Positions 28,760 to 38,809 of a DNA stretch of 64,000 nt are shown piece by piece (position 1 is the first letter of the stretch; every line of letters begins with the position of its first letter). Source of the stretch: Pseudomonas sp. H1h. Lineage in GTDB: Bacteria > Pseudomonadota > Gammaproteobacteria > Pseudomonadales > Pseudomonadaceae. A program made the translations under genes and the position numbers. The notes under the pieces were generated by a model. That model did no database searches. It saw only the letters and a program-made list of their open reading frames with translations, and had not been told where the DNA came from. Location: assembly GCF_000633255.1 (NCBI RefSeq), contig NZ_AYMJ01000014.1, forward strand, positions 62,001-126,000, written 5' to 3'.

Positions 28760-30859
28760 TCAATCACCAGAGGGCCGCACTAGGAGAAACAAATTTCTCT
28801 TTGCTCGAGTAGCAGCAACGTGCAGCAAGCATCTTTCAGAAATTTCAGTATCTTCGGTTACCCCTGCATCCTCATCACGGCTTAATTGGTCGGCGTAGGA
28901 AGCGGCTCCTTTGTAGGCGGCAACAATCACTACGCTAAACTCAAGCCCTTTGATGCGATGCATGGTGGCCAGGCGAACGCCCGGCTGTGCCGAATCGTCA
29001 GAGGTTGAGTTGTCCAGTTTCAATTGAACAATACCTGCCTGCTGCAGAGCCCGAGCGACATTATCCAGATCGTCATTAGTACGCGCAGTGATGCAAACCT
29101 GTCGAGGCTCCATCCCATCGTCCTGCAATTGTTTAAGGATCGCCTTTATATGCGGCATATCTTCGTGTGCGGAAGACGACTCGATGATATCCGGCACATC
29201 ACCATGCGTCAGAGACCGATAACCGCGCAGAGAGTCCACGTTGCCATCCAAGTCATCGACAGCACATCCTTCGAGTTGAGCGCAGGCCCATTGACGGATT
29301 TCGTCGGTGGTTCGGTAATTCACCTTCAGGTTATGGCTACGGCCGCGAACCTCGATGCCCACCCGACTAAGCACGACTTTGTGCCGGTAGATACGCTGGT
29401 GGGCATCACCAACAATAAACAGGTCGTTTTCGGCTACCTTTACTGCCGTACGAATTAGCTCAAAGCCCGCGTTGCTAATGTCCTGGGCTTCGTCCACCAC
29501 CATGGTGCGGATACCCAGTGCAGGCTGCTCCTTCCTTAACAACTGAGAGGCCTCACGGAAAGCTTCTTCTGGCTCACGCAAATTGGCAGCTTGCAGTTGG
29601 GCCCGGTATTCGGCAAACACCGGCCAGATAGACTTACGCATCGCACGGCCAAGCTGACCGCCGCGGCCTACTCGACTAGCACGCATATAGTCCTCAACAG
29701 TTTCGCAGGCTTGAGGAAGCACCACCCGCTCATATTCGGCACGCATGAACTGCAAGCTGAGATCAACCGATGCGGGCATCGCCGATAAGGCTGCTTGCCA
29801 GAAACGGCGACGGTCGCCTTCGTTATACAACAGGTTATGTGGGTAGCCAAAACGACGCAGAAGACTGGAAGCCCACTGATCCAGGTTCACCACCTGAATT
29901 TTCTCCAGCTCCTGCGGTGTGCACAGCAGAGCCAAATGCTGGCGAATGTCCTCAGCCAGGGTTTTGGTGAAGGTGGTAAACAACACCGGACGACCTGGCA
30001 AATCCGAGTATTGTCGTGCAAGTCTTGCAGCGCGATGCATGGCTACAACAGTTTTACCAGTACCTGCGCCACCGGTCACCTTCACAGGGCCACTCCAGTC
30101 ACGCTCAACCAACTTACGCTGGCTTGGGTGCAGGAAGACCCTCCAATGCTCTAGAGGTGCCGCCAGTAAAGCTTCTAGATCGCTGTCGTCAGTAAGCACC
30201 ACGAAATGACGGCGTGAGCTATCACGCTCCAGCGCAGCACCGAAGTCTGTAGGGTCGACCGCCGCCGGCGCGGATTGATCACTGATAATCTTGTCGAAAG
30301 TCTCGCCGGCAGCAAACAGATACAACGCTTCGTATGCCTCATCGGGCAATTGCGCTTCCAACACCTCAAGCTCGCGCTCATTAGTAATGGAGCGCACAGC
30401 TTCCAGCCGGTCATCAGGTACACCCAGGCGGCGAATTTCGCGGTCTTTGAGTGCATCGAACAAGCCTGCCACTCGCACTTCAGCCGGTGTGTCAGCAGCC
30501 GTCGTGTCAGCAGCCTCCTGCACTGCATAAACCTGAATACTGCCAACATCCGGGTGGATAGCGACTCGATGGCGACGCGCCCAGTGATAGGCATCGTCAT
30601 GCTGATCGACCCATAGCAGGCAATACACATTGCCTACATCCGGCTTGAGTACAATGCCACGCATATTGTCGTTGATCCGAACCGAGCGCATGTTCGGATC
30701 GGCGGCATCATGAATGCGTTCATAATTGATGCCGGTCGCCATTGGGTTCTGACGAAACTTTGCAACGAAGGCCAGTACCGCCTGCTGATGAGAACGTGGA
30801 ACTACCGAAAACGACTTCAGGAAGTCATCGGACATTGCAATCTTGAGTGCCAGCGTCAT
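28760..30859 (-). CDS. UvrD/Rep-like helicase with RelE-like N-terminal domain
   Basis: This 699-residue protein has a small N-terminal domain (about 1-100) that resembles the RelE/ParE toxin fold, with INYERIHDAADPNMRSVRIN and the basic HWARRHR. A superfamily-1 helicase follows: Walker A GGAGTGKT (263-270), DEAQ box VVDEAQD (454-460), GDAHQRIYR, MHRIKGLEFSVVIV and the C-terminal ATRAKRNLF. It should unwind or translocate on DNA or RNA in the 3'-5' direction. It is the last gene of the DISARM-like operon, joined to the giant helicase by ATGA. The RelE assignment is by pattern only. Confidence 0.8.
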   Translation of the reverse strand: MTLALKIAMSDDFLKSFSVVPRSHQQAVLAFVAKFRQNPMATGINYERIHDAADPNMRSVRINDNMRGIVLKPDVGNVYCLLWVDQHDDAYHWARRHRVAIHPDVGSIQVYAVQEAADTTAADTPAEVRVAGLFDALKDREIRRLGVPDDRLEAVRSITNERELEVLEAQLPDEAYEALYLFAAGETFDKIISDQSAPAAVDPTDFGAALERDSSRRHFVVLTDDSDLEALLAAPLEHWRVFLHPSQRKLVERDWSGPVKVTGGAGTGKTVVAMHRAARLARQYSDLPGRPVLFTTFTKTLAEDIRQHLALLCTPQELEKIQVVNLDQWASSLLRRFGYPHNLLYNEGDRRRFWQAALSAMPASVDLSLQFMRAEYERVVLPQACETVEDYMRASRVGRGGQLGRAMRKSIWPVFAEYRAQLQAANLREPEEAFREASQLLRKEQPALGIRTMVVDEAQDISNAGFELIRTAVKVAENDLFIVGDAHQRIYRHKVVLSRVGIEVRGRSHNLKVNYRTTDEIRQWACAQLEGCAVDDLDGNVDSLRGYRSLTHGDVPDIIESSSAHEDMPHIKAILKQLQDDGMEPRQVCITARTNDDLDNVARALQQAGIVQLKLDNSTSDDSAQPGVRLATMHRIKGLEFSVVIVAAYKGAASYADQLSRDEDAGVTEDTEISERCLLHVAATRAKRNLFLLVRPSGD

Positions 30860-33800
30860 GCCAGTGTCTCCATCAAAAGGGTTCTCAGCTCATCAGGCAA
30901 CTCACTGCCGTCATTGGTAAAAGAATGCCAACCTTGGCGAGCAAAAAGCGCAGCCTCTGATCCAGAATCTGGCAGTAGTACCGCGGTACGAACATCTGGC
31001 CAAGCCAATTCAGCTTCTGCTATTATGCGACCTTTTTCATCCATCAACTCATAGCCCACTTCTGGGGCGGTTACGTCCAAACCAGCCAGAGCCAAGCCCC
31101 AAGTTTGTACTTCATGAGCAGCCAAACTCAGCGCTTCCCGCCAGGCCTCAGACAGCCCGCCGGATTTTGCTTTGAGCGCAGAACAATCCTGCAGCGCAGG
31201 TAACCCTGGCATTTCAGCGTTGCCAACCCAAATCTGACTCAGCGGCAACAATAAGTTCAGCGCCTGCCAAAGTTGCTGCCAGCGTAACTGAAGCTCGCTT
31301 TCGGACAGGCCATCTTCTTTCCACTCGCCAACCAAAACAGGCTCAGAGCCTGCAGAGCCATTTCCCGTCATCACTTGCTTCAGATGCTCCGGATGCATGG
31401 CAATGGCCAGCATCCAGGCTGTACCGAGCTGACGCAGGCTCAACCTATGCAGTTGCAGGCCTAGTAGCAGACCCAGCTCATCCAAACGCTGCCAGAAAGC
31501 TCCTTCGCGCAGGACTTGAAGCGCAGTGGTGTCCCCCGGCGGCATCAACATTCCCGCAGCCAGGGAGACGGCCAATTTGCGGAGCGCTTGGTGTTGCCCA
31601 TGAGCTAAACGCTGATGCAGCTGGGTAAAGGACGGCAGCGATTTGAAATTGGAGAGTGTTGCGATGCCCTGTGCCGCGCACAGCTTCTGCACTACCTGCT
31701 GCGGATCATCATTAAGCAAAGTTGGCCAAGGCGATGGCGTAGGTAATACCTGGCTTTGCAAGGCGCATTCGACATCATCCCAGGTCAGCGTCCAGACTGA
31801 GAACTTCCCGCTCTTGGCCACCGCCATACGTTTTGCCAGATCGGTAGTGATGATGTCTTTGTGGTACTGCCAACCATCAACAAAAACCGCCACGGGCATG
31901 TCGTCGGCTGCATCATCCGGCCAGAACACGAAGTCAGGCTTGCACGGAATCAACACACCATCGCTGGCTCCCAGATTGACCTGCAACTCCATCCGCCAGC
32001 GACGCGAGCCAGCCTGTATCTGATAGCCCGCCTTGCCCTTGAACAACAGCTCACTCAGCTTGAACTTCTCACCTTCATGCTCACGGCGCAGCGCTTCGAC
32101 AAACCGCTTCTCCAGCATGCTGTCCAGTAACTGGTTAGCTGGCTGGGCTTCGGTCAGATGGGTAACAGGCTTCAGTGCTCCCTTATACTGCATCACCTCA
32201 CCCAACAACTTCTGTGCTGTACGTCGCGAGATAGACTTACGATCATGGCTGTTGTGATAGCGGTACACGCAGCGATAACAGCCATCGGTGTCCGCATTCT
32301 GGTTGCAAGTACAGGTATTGAGGGCTTGGAGTGCAATGTCGAATACTTCCAACAGCGGTTCGGGCGCGCGCATCAATTCCTTGAGATAGCCGGTGCCACC
32401 TGGCACGCTGTCGTAGATCACCAGATAACAACGCGGCGTATCTGAGCCCGCGGCCATACGCATATCTAGGGCAATACGCAGATGGTCCACTGCGCCCCTA
32501 AACCGCCGCGCCAACCCCAACTCCAGAGCCGACACAAAGCTCAGCAGGGCCTCGTTGGTATCGGCAAAACCCACCTCGGGCAAAAATAGACGAATGCCCT
32601 CACTAGTGAACTCTCGGTAGAGGAACACGCACTGCTGCGTGCTCGCCTCGGGGTTCTTGCGCTTCGCGCACCAGGACGAATGGTTGCGATATAGCTCCTC
32701 GGCCTTACGCTTGCGCTGTAAGGTGCCGCACTCGGGGCAGATGCTAAAACCAGGGCGGCTGAGTTCCTTCCCGCCGATCTCCATCGGCATGCCTTCCGCT
32801 GACTGCTCGCCAAAGTTCACCTCGCGAAAAGTCACCCGATCGAGAAACTCGAAGCCGAAAGGAAATGTCTGCTCGTCAATCACAAAGGCCTGACGCACGG
32901 CATCAGGCGGGCTATCCACCAAAGCTTGGCGCACATAAAAGCCGCGCTGACGCTCGTCTGAGTCGTCAGCAATACGGCTATCGCGATCCAGCGTTCTGGC
33001 AAACACCGTGGTCAAGCGCAGCATCTCATGTACGCGCCCACTGTCGCGCCACAGCGTATCGCCACATCGTGGGCAGTAAGGGTGTTGATCACCTGACGAC
33101 AGCGGTTCGGTATAGGAACACTGCCTACAAAAACGCCAGTGTTCCGGCTTGATCTTCGATACGTCGATCTGGTTGATCACCACCCGCCGGCCTTCGGCAT
33201 AAAAGGTGTTGTTCGGTGCCAACTCAGTGATGGCCGTAGATCCAGGTCGCTCATATTCGAAGGTCAGCGGATCAGGAGCGGATGTTCCAGGCTTTGAATC
33301 GCGCACAATGATCGAGCGCAACAGCACACCTTGCTCCGGGAACGCATAGTTGGGTAGCAAGCCCTCATCAGTCAGCACATTGAGCGTAGCCTTACCCTCA
33401 ATGCTGCCAATCAAACGCGAAAGCGCAGTTCGATCTTGAAGCAGTCGTGCCAACTCCAAATCCTGATCCTCACCACGCACCGTCAATGCCTGCAGCTTAT
33501 CGATCTCCTTCACTGCGGCCTCACGCTTGCGCTTGATGCTTTCAACATCACTTGCAATGCCCTGCAAACGGTTGACGATCTTGTACGCCAACGGGCTGCT
33601 ATCACCGTTGCTGCCCTGAATGAAATTAGCCAGCCATTGGCATGTACCGTCGCTCAAAGGGCACATCTCCCCCTGATTGAACAGGCGCAAGAACCGTTCA
33701 AGAAGCGACGCCTGGTGCTGTTCCACAAAACTCAACCAGGGGTAAGGAAACTTGCTGTTGGTCTGATTATTGACCGCAGTGAACACCCCACGAATTTCCT

Positions 33801-36800
33801 GAGGGATCTGCGCCGCCCGTCCGTTCTCATGCACCCAGCAATCCAAGGTGAACGCTGTAAGTTGACGTTCAAGTACCGCTGAGGCGTTAAGGAAAACCCC
33901 TGGTGCCTGCACGGAACCTGCAATCATGGTTTTCGGGTCATCCCAGAAATACAGGTCATGCGACTTGCTGGTCGCCATGCTCATCAGCAACGCATTACCC
34001 GTGCTACGCCCTGCCCGTCCTGCTCGCTGAATGTAGTTTGCCTGCTGGGGAGGAATCGAACATTGCAGCACACTGGATAAATCGCCGATGTCGATGCCCA
34101 TTTCGAGTGTGGGTGTTGCGGAGAGCACATTGATGCCGCCAGGGCGATCACTGTTGGACTTGAAGTTACGCTCCACCGCCTCGCGTGTCTCGCGTGGCAG
34201 CAAGCCGGTATGCTCATGCGCTACCACCCGCTGAATGTCCGCATTCAGGTAAAGCTTGCGATAAAAATCACCGGGCAACTCAAGTGCCTGCAACTCGCCC
34301 CGGCAATCAACGCGGCGACACGCTTGCTCAGAAAAATCATCCTCTGGGCCAGAGAGTGTTGTGTTGTGGCAGCTGGCACACCGCCACACGTTGCCACCCA
34401 AGATAACGTGGAAAGCAGAGGGCTCCAGCCCCCATACACGGATATCCGGCTTCTCGGTAGCCTCCTCAAAACCTGCTAAGCCAACGCTTTCCAATGCCTC
34501 AAGAGCAAGCCGATAAAGCGGCGCAATCAAGGCATCCGTGCCCAGCGCCAGATCATGCAAAGCAGGCAGTGCCTTGAACGCCCAGTCGCTAAACAAACGG
34601 GCATGGCTCTTAGTTATACTGACGCAGCGACCAAACTCTGCAAGTGTCAAAAACCTCGGTGGCCTCGGGCTGGTTAGAAGCTTGAACTGGCTAGAATTCT
34701 TCTTATACCCCCAAGGGCTGCTACCCATTCGCGCATAAAACCCTAGTTCCTGATCACGCCAAGCCCCGATGCGCTGCATGTTTTCCAGTAGCCCGCGCAG
34801 TAAAACAACAACTTCGTCCAGCTGCGCGGCGGCTAACGGTTCAAGCGTGTCACGTAGACGTGGCAATAGCCATTGAGCGGCTTCGTCTAACTTGCCAGCA
34901 AGTGGCACTACGCATGCAGTTCCCGTAGCTACCAGAGTGCGACCAATATGAGCATCCTGGCCAAATTCTGCATTGAGCACCCAAGGCAACACCCTCGCCA
35001 ACTCGCCAGGTAGGTTGCTGCTTTCAGGCAGCGCTCCCTCTTCCATCAGGGTCTCGTAATCACGTAGCCACTGCATTTGCGGCGGCAGGAAGTTAGCAAT
35101 GTAATGACCATCACCTAACACCGTGCGCCAACGTTGCGCGAATGCTGTTGGCAAATTTTCCAATGTCACAGGTCGCCCAGCTGCGTAGGCATCAGCAATT
35201 ACCTGCGCCAACGCCGGGCGTAAGTTCATTCGCCAGGTTCGCGCGGCAAGGAACCCTGCACGATGCGCCGCATCCTGTACCGAGTCAGAGAAAGCAATCA
35301 GCTTTTTGTCCGGGTTGAAGCGCGTTGCAAACAACTGTCCCACCATCACCGCCGCCAGACTGGCCGCTTGCGAACCAACAATCGTCAGCGTTTTATAACC
35401 GGCACAGAAAGGACAATCATGGTGCGACTTGGTGAACTTCGCGCCATTGCGCGTGCCTTCACGCAGGTTGCTGGCAATATCTACAGCCAGCAAAGGCTGA
35501 TCCTCACAGTGTGAGCATTCGGTTTGCGATGCCTGATGCAAGGAGCCGCAGGCAGGGCATACCTGCTTGCGCTCGAACACCGCTGGGTTCGCCCCCGCAC
35601 TGGAAGGAAAGACAAAACGGGTACTCACATCCTCGGCGAAGAACGCGCTGTAAAACGCCTGCAAATCATGGGTGAGTTGATTGGGGCTGATCTTTTGCTG
35701 CGTAGAACCCCAGCCGGTGGCGTGGCACTCGCGGCAATGGATCACCGGAAGATGCAGTCGCTCCATATCGGCTTTACGTAAGTCATCGTAATGCCGAAGC
35801 TGCGGTTCAGCATCCAGCACAGCTACCATACGGCGCAGCTCACGTAGCCAGATTTCCACCTTAACCTGCAAGAAAAAGTTCTGATGTGCATCCTGGCGTG
35901 CATGCGCTACCAACGACAGCAAGCTAGACAACCAAAGCAGCGCAAAGCGCTCATCATCGCAGTTCGGCAAACGGCGCTTGAGCAGTACCAACAGGTCATC
36001 CAGCAACACGGACTTTGGCCCAAGACGCTCCAGATCACGCAGAAGATTCTGGAAGGCGAAATGGCTCTTCAGGTGCTTACCTAAGCCACAGCGCCAAGCA
36101 AAATCCTCTGCCTGCATGAGCGAGCAAGGCTCACCGAACCACAAAGGTGCTTGGGCCGCCAGATAGGCATGCAGGTCGTTGTAGTTCTCGGGTGCCAAGA
36201 CATCCAGGTCACTGGGATGCGGGCTTTGGGTGAACTCAACCAGTGCTTCAGCGAGATAATCCCCAACCGACTCGCGGTCCTCGGCGATAACCGCACTGTC
36301 ATCCAACACTTCACCAAACACATCACCAGCAAACGCCAGCAAATCGCTAACGCCATCATCGCCCAGCGTTGCCGAAGTACCGACGCACACCAACTGGCCC
36401 GGCGGCGCATTCAGCCGCCCCTTTAGGCGGCGAATAAGACAAGCCAGATCAGTTCCCTGCGCACCATCAAAGGTATGCAGCTCATCCACCACCATGTAAC
36501 GCAGCGTGTCCGGCTGCTGATGCGCCCACAAAGGGGTATCAGCTGCACGCAGCAGCAGAAAGTCCAACATTTTGTAGTTGGTCAGCAGAATATCCGGCGG
36601 ATTTTCACGCAGGGCATTGCGGTCTGTAACCACCGAATAACTGCCGTCGCTCAATTGGGCGACCGTTTGCGACTCGACAGCCGGCGCATCCCCCACATAC
36701 AAGCCTGCACGAATCCCAATAAGGCCAGCGGCCTTAACGATTTCCTTGGCCACGCGCCCAGATTGGTCGCTGGCCAAGGCATTCATCGGATAGAGGATGA

Positions 36801-37188
36801 TCGCCTTGATGCCACGCCGCCCCTCTGCACGCGCCACACGACAATGCTCAAGGATCGGATATAGAAAGCACTCAGTCTTACCCGACCCCGTCCCCGTTGC
36901 TACCAACGTGGATTGAGCCTCTGAGCCCGCCAGCCGCGCAAAAGCCTTGGCCTGATGTGCATGGGGCACAAAGCTGCTGGGTAACCAAGGGAAAGCCGGT
37001 AGGCCGCCATTCAGCTGCTTGCGAAATGGCAGGGGCAACGTCAGATACGGCCCTTTGAAGATATTGCTGCGCTCAGCCAAAAAGCGCTCCAGCAAGTCCT
37101 CAAAACCAGTAGTAGTGGACGGGAATGCGGTACGCAGAAAGTCTGCGACGCCCTGAGTGACCTGCTGAGAAACGATTAGTGGCTGCAT
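30856..37188 (-). CDS. Giant DEAD/DEAH helicase with DUF1998 and C-terminal nuclease-like domain (DrmA/DrmB-like)
   Basis: This 2110-residue protein begins with a superfamily-2 helicase: motif I ATGTGSGKT (97-105), DELH (235-238), GTSATLG, and motif VI QRAGRAGR near 1057. Several cysteine clusters (CRECHATG, CPACGSLHQ, CRQCSYTE with CPRCG, CPECGTLQ) suggest zinc ribbons. A DUF1998 region near 1560-1650 ends in CTCNQNADTDGCYRCVY. Around residues 1745-1800, KPDFVFW...VAVFVDGWQYH looks like a PD-(D/E)XK/DUF559-type nuclease core. DISARM normally splits helicase (DrmA) and DUF1998 (DrmB) into two genes, so this could be a fused form. Confidence 0.8.
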   Translation of the reverse strand: MQPLIVSQQVTQGVADFLRTAFPSTTTGFEDLLERFLAERSNIFKGPYLTLPLPFRKQLNGGLPAFPWLPSSFVPHAHQAKAFARLAGSEAQSTLVATGTGSGKTECFLYPILEHCRVARAEGRRGIKAIILYPMNALASDQSGRVAKEIVKAAGLIGIRAGLYVGDAPAVESQTVAQLSDGSYSVVTDRNALRENPPDILLTNYKMLDFLLLRAADTPLWAHQQPDTLRYMVVDELHTFDGAQGTDLACLIRRLKGRLNAPPGQLVCVGTSATLGDDGVSDLLAFAGDVFGEVLDDSAVIAEDRESVGDYLAEALVEFTQSPHPSDLDVLAPENYNDLHAYLAAQAPLWFGEPCSLMQAEDFAWRCGLGKHLKSHFAFQNLLRDLERLGPKSVLLDDLLVLLKRRLPNCDDERFALLWLSSLLSLVAHARQDAHQNFFLQVKVEIWLRELRRMVAVLDAEPQLRHYDDLRKADMERLHLPVIHCRECHATGWGSTQQKISPNQLTHDLQAFYSAFFAEDVSTRFVFPSSAGANPAVFERKQVCPACGSLHQASQTECSHCEDQPLLAVDIASNLREGTRNGAKFTKSHHDCPFCAGYKTLTIVGSQAASLAAVMVGQLFATRFNPDKKLIAFSDSVQDAAHRAGFLAARTWRMNLRPALAQVIADAYAAGRPVTLENLPTAFAQRWRTVLGDGHYIANFLPPQMQWLRDYETLMEEGALPESSNLPGELARVLPWVLNAEFGQDAHIGRTLVATGTACVVPLAGKLDEAAQWLLPRLRDTLEPLAAAQLDEVVVLLRGLLENMQRIGAWRDQELGFYARMGSSPWGYKKNSSQFKLLTSPRPPRFLTLAEFGRCVSITKSHARLFSDWAFKALPALHDLALGTDALIAPLYRLALEALESVGLAGFEEATEKPDIRVWGLEPSAFHVILGGNVWRCASCHNTTLSGPEDDFSEQACRRVDCRGELQALELPGDFYRKLYLNADIQRVVAHEHTGLLPRETREAVERNFKSNSDRPGGINVLSATPTLEMGIDIGDLSSVLQCSIPPQQANYIQRAGRAGRSTGNALLMSMATSKSHDLYFWDDPKTMIAGSVQAPGVFLNASAVLERQLTAFTLDCWVHENGRAAQIPQEIRGVFTAVNNQTNSKFPYPWLSFVEQHQASLLERFLRLFNQGEMCPLSDGTCQWLANFIQGSNGDSSPLAYKIVNRLQGIASDVESIKRKREAAVKEIDKLQALTVRGEDQDLELARLLQDRTALSRLIGSIEGKATLNVLTDEGLLPNYAFPEQGVLLRSIIVRDSKPGTSAPDPLTFEYERPGSTAITELAPNNTFYAEGRRVVINQIDVSKIKPEHWRFCRQCSYTEPLSSGDQHPYCPRCGDTLWRDSGRVHEMLRLTTVFARTLDRDSRIADDSDERQRGFYVRQALVDSPPDAVRQAFVIDEQTFPFGFEFLDRVTFREVNFGEQSAEGMPMEIGGKELSRPGFSICPECGTLQRKRKAEELYRNHSSWCAKRKNPEASTQQCVFLYREFTSEGIRLFLPEVGFADTNEALLSFVSALELGLARRFRGAVDHLRIALDMRMAAGSDTPRCYLVIYDSVPGGTGYLKELMRAPEPLLEVFDIALQALNTCTCNQNADTDGCYRCVYRYHNSHDRKSISRRTAQKLLGEVMQYKGALKPVTHLTEAQPANQLLDSMLEKRFVEALRREHEGEKFKLSELLFKGKAGYQIQAGSRRWRMELQVNLGASDGVLIPCKPDFVFWPDDAADDMPVAVFVDGWQYHKDIITTDLAKRMAVAKSGKFSVWTLTWDDVECALQSQVLPTPSPWPTLLNDDPQQVVQKLCAAQGIATLSNFKSLPSFTQLHQRLAHGQHQALRKLAVSLAAGMLMPPGDTTALQVLREGAFWQRLDELGLLLGLQLHRLSLRQLGTAWMLAIAMHPEHLKQVMTGNGSAGSEPVLVGEWKEDGLSESELQLRWQQLWQALNLLLPLSQIWVGNAEMPGLPALQDCSALKAKSGGLSEAWREALSLAAHEVQTWGLALAGLDVTAPEVGYELMDEKGRIIAEAELAWPDVRTAVLLPDSGSEAALFARQGWHSFTNDGSELPDELRTLLMETLA

Positions 37189-37193
37189 ATTTT

Positions 37194-37643
37194 TTACTCG
37201 GCAAGATCAGCTTCAGTGAGGGGCCATTTTTTCACTGAGAACCCGGCGAGCTCCATGCTGCAGGCAAGGATCGCATCCTTGGAAAAGGCTAGGTTGGTAT
37301 CAGTATTCTTGGCCGCCAGCCCCTGGATTACGGGATGCGTGATGTAGGTATTGTGGGAGTGCTCCTTGATGGGCAACTCATCGACTGCATTAACCAAAGC
37401 GTTGAGCAGCATGGTCAGTGTGGTAAGCCGCTGTTGACCATCCACCACCCGCAACGGTGTCATCTTTCCAGTCTGCGACAAAATAAAGGTGCCCAGATGG
37501 TGGCCACCGCCCAGCTCCATTGCTTCCTTGATATCCTCGAACAGGTCACCGATATTGTTGGTCGTCCAGGCGTAGTCACGCTGGCGAGCGGGAATTTCCA
37601 GGGTTTTGCCTGTGAAGAACTGCTCGATGGATAGGGTAGCCAA
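37194..37643 (-). CDS. Short DUF262 (GmrSD/ParB-like N-terminal) protein
   Basis: The 149-residue product carries the DUF262 signature IPARQRDYAW (17-26) and VDGQQRLTTLTML (67-79), a ParB/Srx-like nucleotidase or nuclease fold found in the GmrS half of type IV restriction enzymes. Full GmrSD-type proteins are about 550-700 residues and add a DUF1524 HNH nuclease. That part is absent here, so this is a truncated remnant or a stand-alone regulator. It ends five bases before the giant helicase start, so the reading frame has been kept in the operon. Confidence 0.75.
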   Translation of the reverse strand: MATLSIEQFFTGKTLEIPARQRDYAWTTNNIGDLFEDIKEAMELGGGHHLGTFILSQTGKMTPLRVVDGQQRLTTLTMLLNALVNAVDELPIKEHSHNTYITHPVIQGLAAKNTDTNLAFSKDAILACSMELAGFSVKKWPLTEADLAE

Positions 37644-37699
37644 AATCCGTTTCCTGATGGTGGTGGCTCAGCGGTGTGCTGGTATCCAGGCTTTACCGG

Positions 37700-38809
37700 C
37701 TAGCGCACGAAATAACGATGGCTCACGCCATCACGCAGCAACATCTGTTGCTCATACATGTCCGTCAGCAGGCCTTTGAGCTGTTCGATACGAACAGAGG
37801 TCCTGTTCTGCCAACCGTAAAAGGGCGCCAAGATCGGAAACAGATGCGCTGCCAGATCTGCTTTTTTCATGCTGTCTGTCAGCGTCTTGTTGATCGCCCG
37901 CAGCGTCAGCCAGTAGAGCGGGTTCATCTCGAATATTCGGCTGTCTAGACCGCTCAACAGGCTACGGGCCGTAATTCGCAGCTGTGTTGCAGCGCGTGCG
38001 CATTGGCAGACCAATTCAATTGCTAGCTCATCAATGAAGTGGCTACCCGAGGATTGCTCGGCGACAAAAGCGCGAATGCGCGCCTTGTGCTCCATCACCG
38101 AATGATCGGGGCGCTTTCCCGTCAGCAGCTCCAGAAAGGTGATACCCAGTGAATAAAGATCATGCCCAACTCGGGCTTCCAGCTTCTTCGGATAGTCGTA
38201 CGCCGGAGTGCCACTGAAGTTAAGTTCGCCGCGTGGGGTGCTGATGCCCAAGTCGATTATCCGTAGCATCTCTTCATGTGTCGGCATGCGAAACACCGTG
38301 TTGGCGCGCTTCTTCGGCTGGCAGAGGAAGAAAAGATTGGCCGGTTTGACATCAGCATGCACATAGCGCCCCTGCCGGCTATAGGGGCGCCCGTGAATAT
38401 CTGCCAGCCCGAGCAGGATTTCATAGACAATCTCGAAGCAGTCAAAGTAATGCTGGAGGTCGTTGGCCTTGTACTTGTGTTGTTTGATGAAGGCAGACAG
38501 CGTCACCCAAGGTTTAACGAGCAACTCCATGACATAACCATTCCAACCATCCTCTCCCCGGTAATAGTCGAAGATACGTACGGTCTGCCCCTCAATATCG
38601 CGGCACATCACGATCTCATCACTTAGATCGGCGTGGCTAATCTTGACTGCCACCTCACGGTCTAGCCAGCTATCCAGCGCTTTCCATACCGCGCCAAAGC
38701 CGCTGCGCTCACCAATGGGAGCCTTCCCCCGGAGGACAAATCGCTGAGCCAGCTCTGGCAACAAACGTTCGATATCCGCCTTGCTGAGTCTCTCTGCAGG
38801 GTTAGCCAT
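37700..38809 (-). CDS. Serine/threonine protein kinase of the DISARM-like operon
   Basis: From [16 protein letters not shown] the product has 369 residues. It shows a glycine-rich loop [12 protein letters not shown] (33-44), the ATP-binding Lys56 in VAVK, the catalytic loop HADVKPAN with Asp153 and Asn158, and the metal-binding Asp186 in IDLG. All catalytic residues are present, so it should be active. Kinases occur in BREX type 2 (PglW) but are not part of classical DISARM. No membrane segment is seen. It overlaps the methyltransferase gene by eight bases. Confidence 0.88.
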   Translation of the reverse strand: MANPAERLSKADIERLLPELAQRFVLRGKAPIGERSGFGAVWKALDSWLDREVAVKISHADLSDEIVMCRDIEGQTVRIFDYYRGEDGWNGYVMELLVKPWVTLSAFIKQHKYKANDLQHYFDCFEIVYEILLGLADIHGRPYSRQGRYVHADVKPANLFFLCQPKKRANTVFRMPTHEEMLRIIDLGISTPRGELNFSGTPAYDYPKKLEARVGHDLYSLGITFLELLTGKRPDHSVMEHKARIRAFVAEQSSGSHFIDELAIELVCQCARAATQLRITARSLLSGLDSRIFEMNPLYWLTLRAINKTLTDSMKKADLAAHLFPILAPFYGWQNRTSVRIEQLKGLLTDMYEQQMLLRDGVSHRYFVR

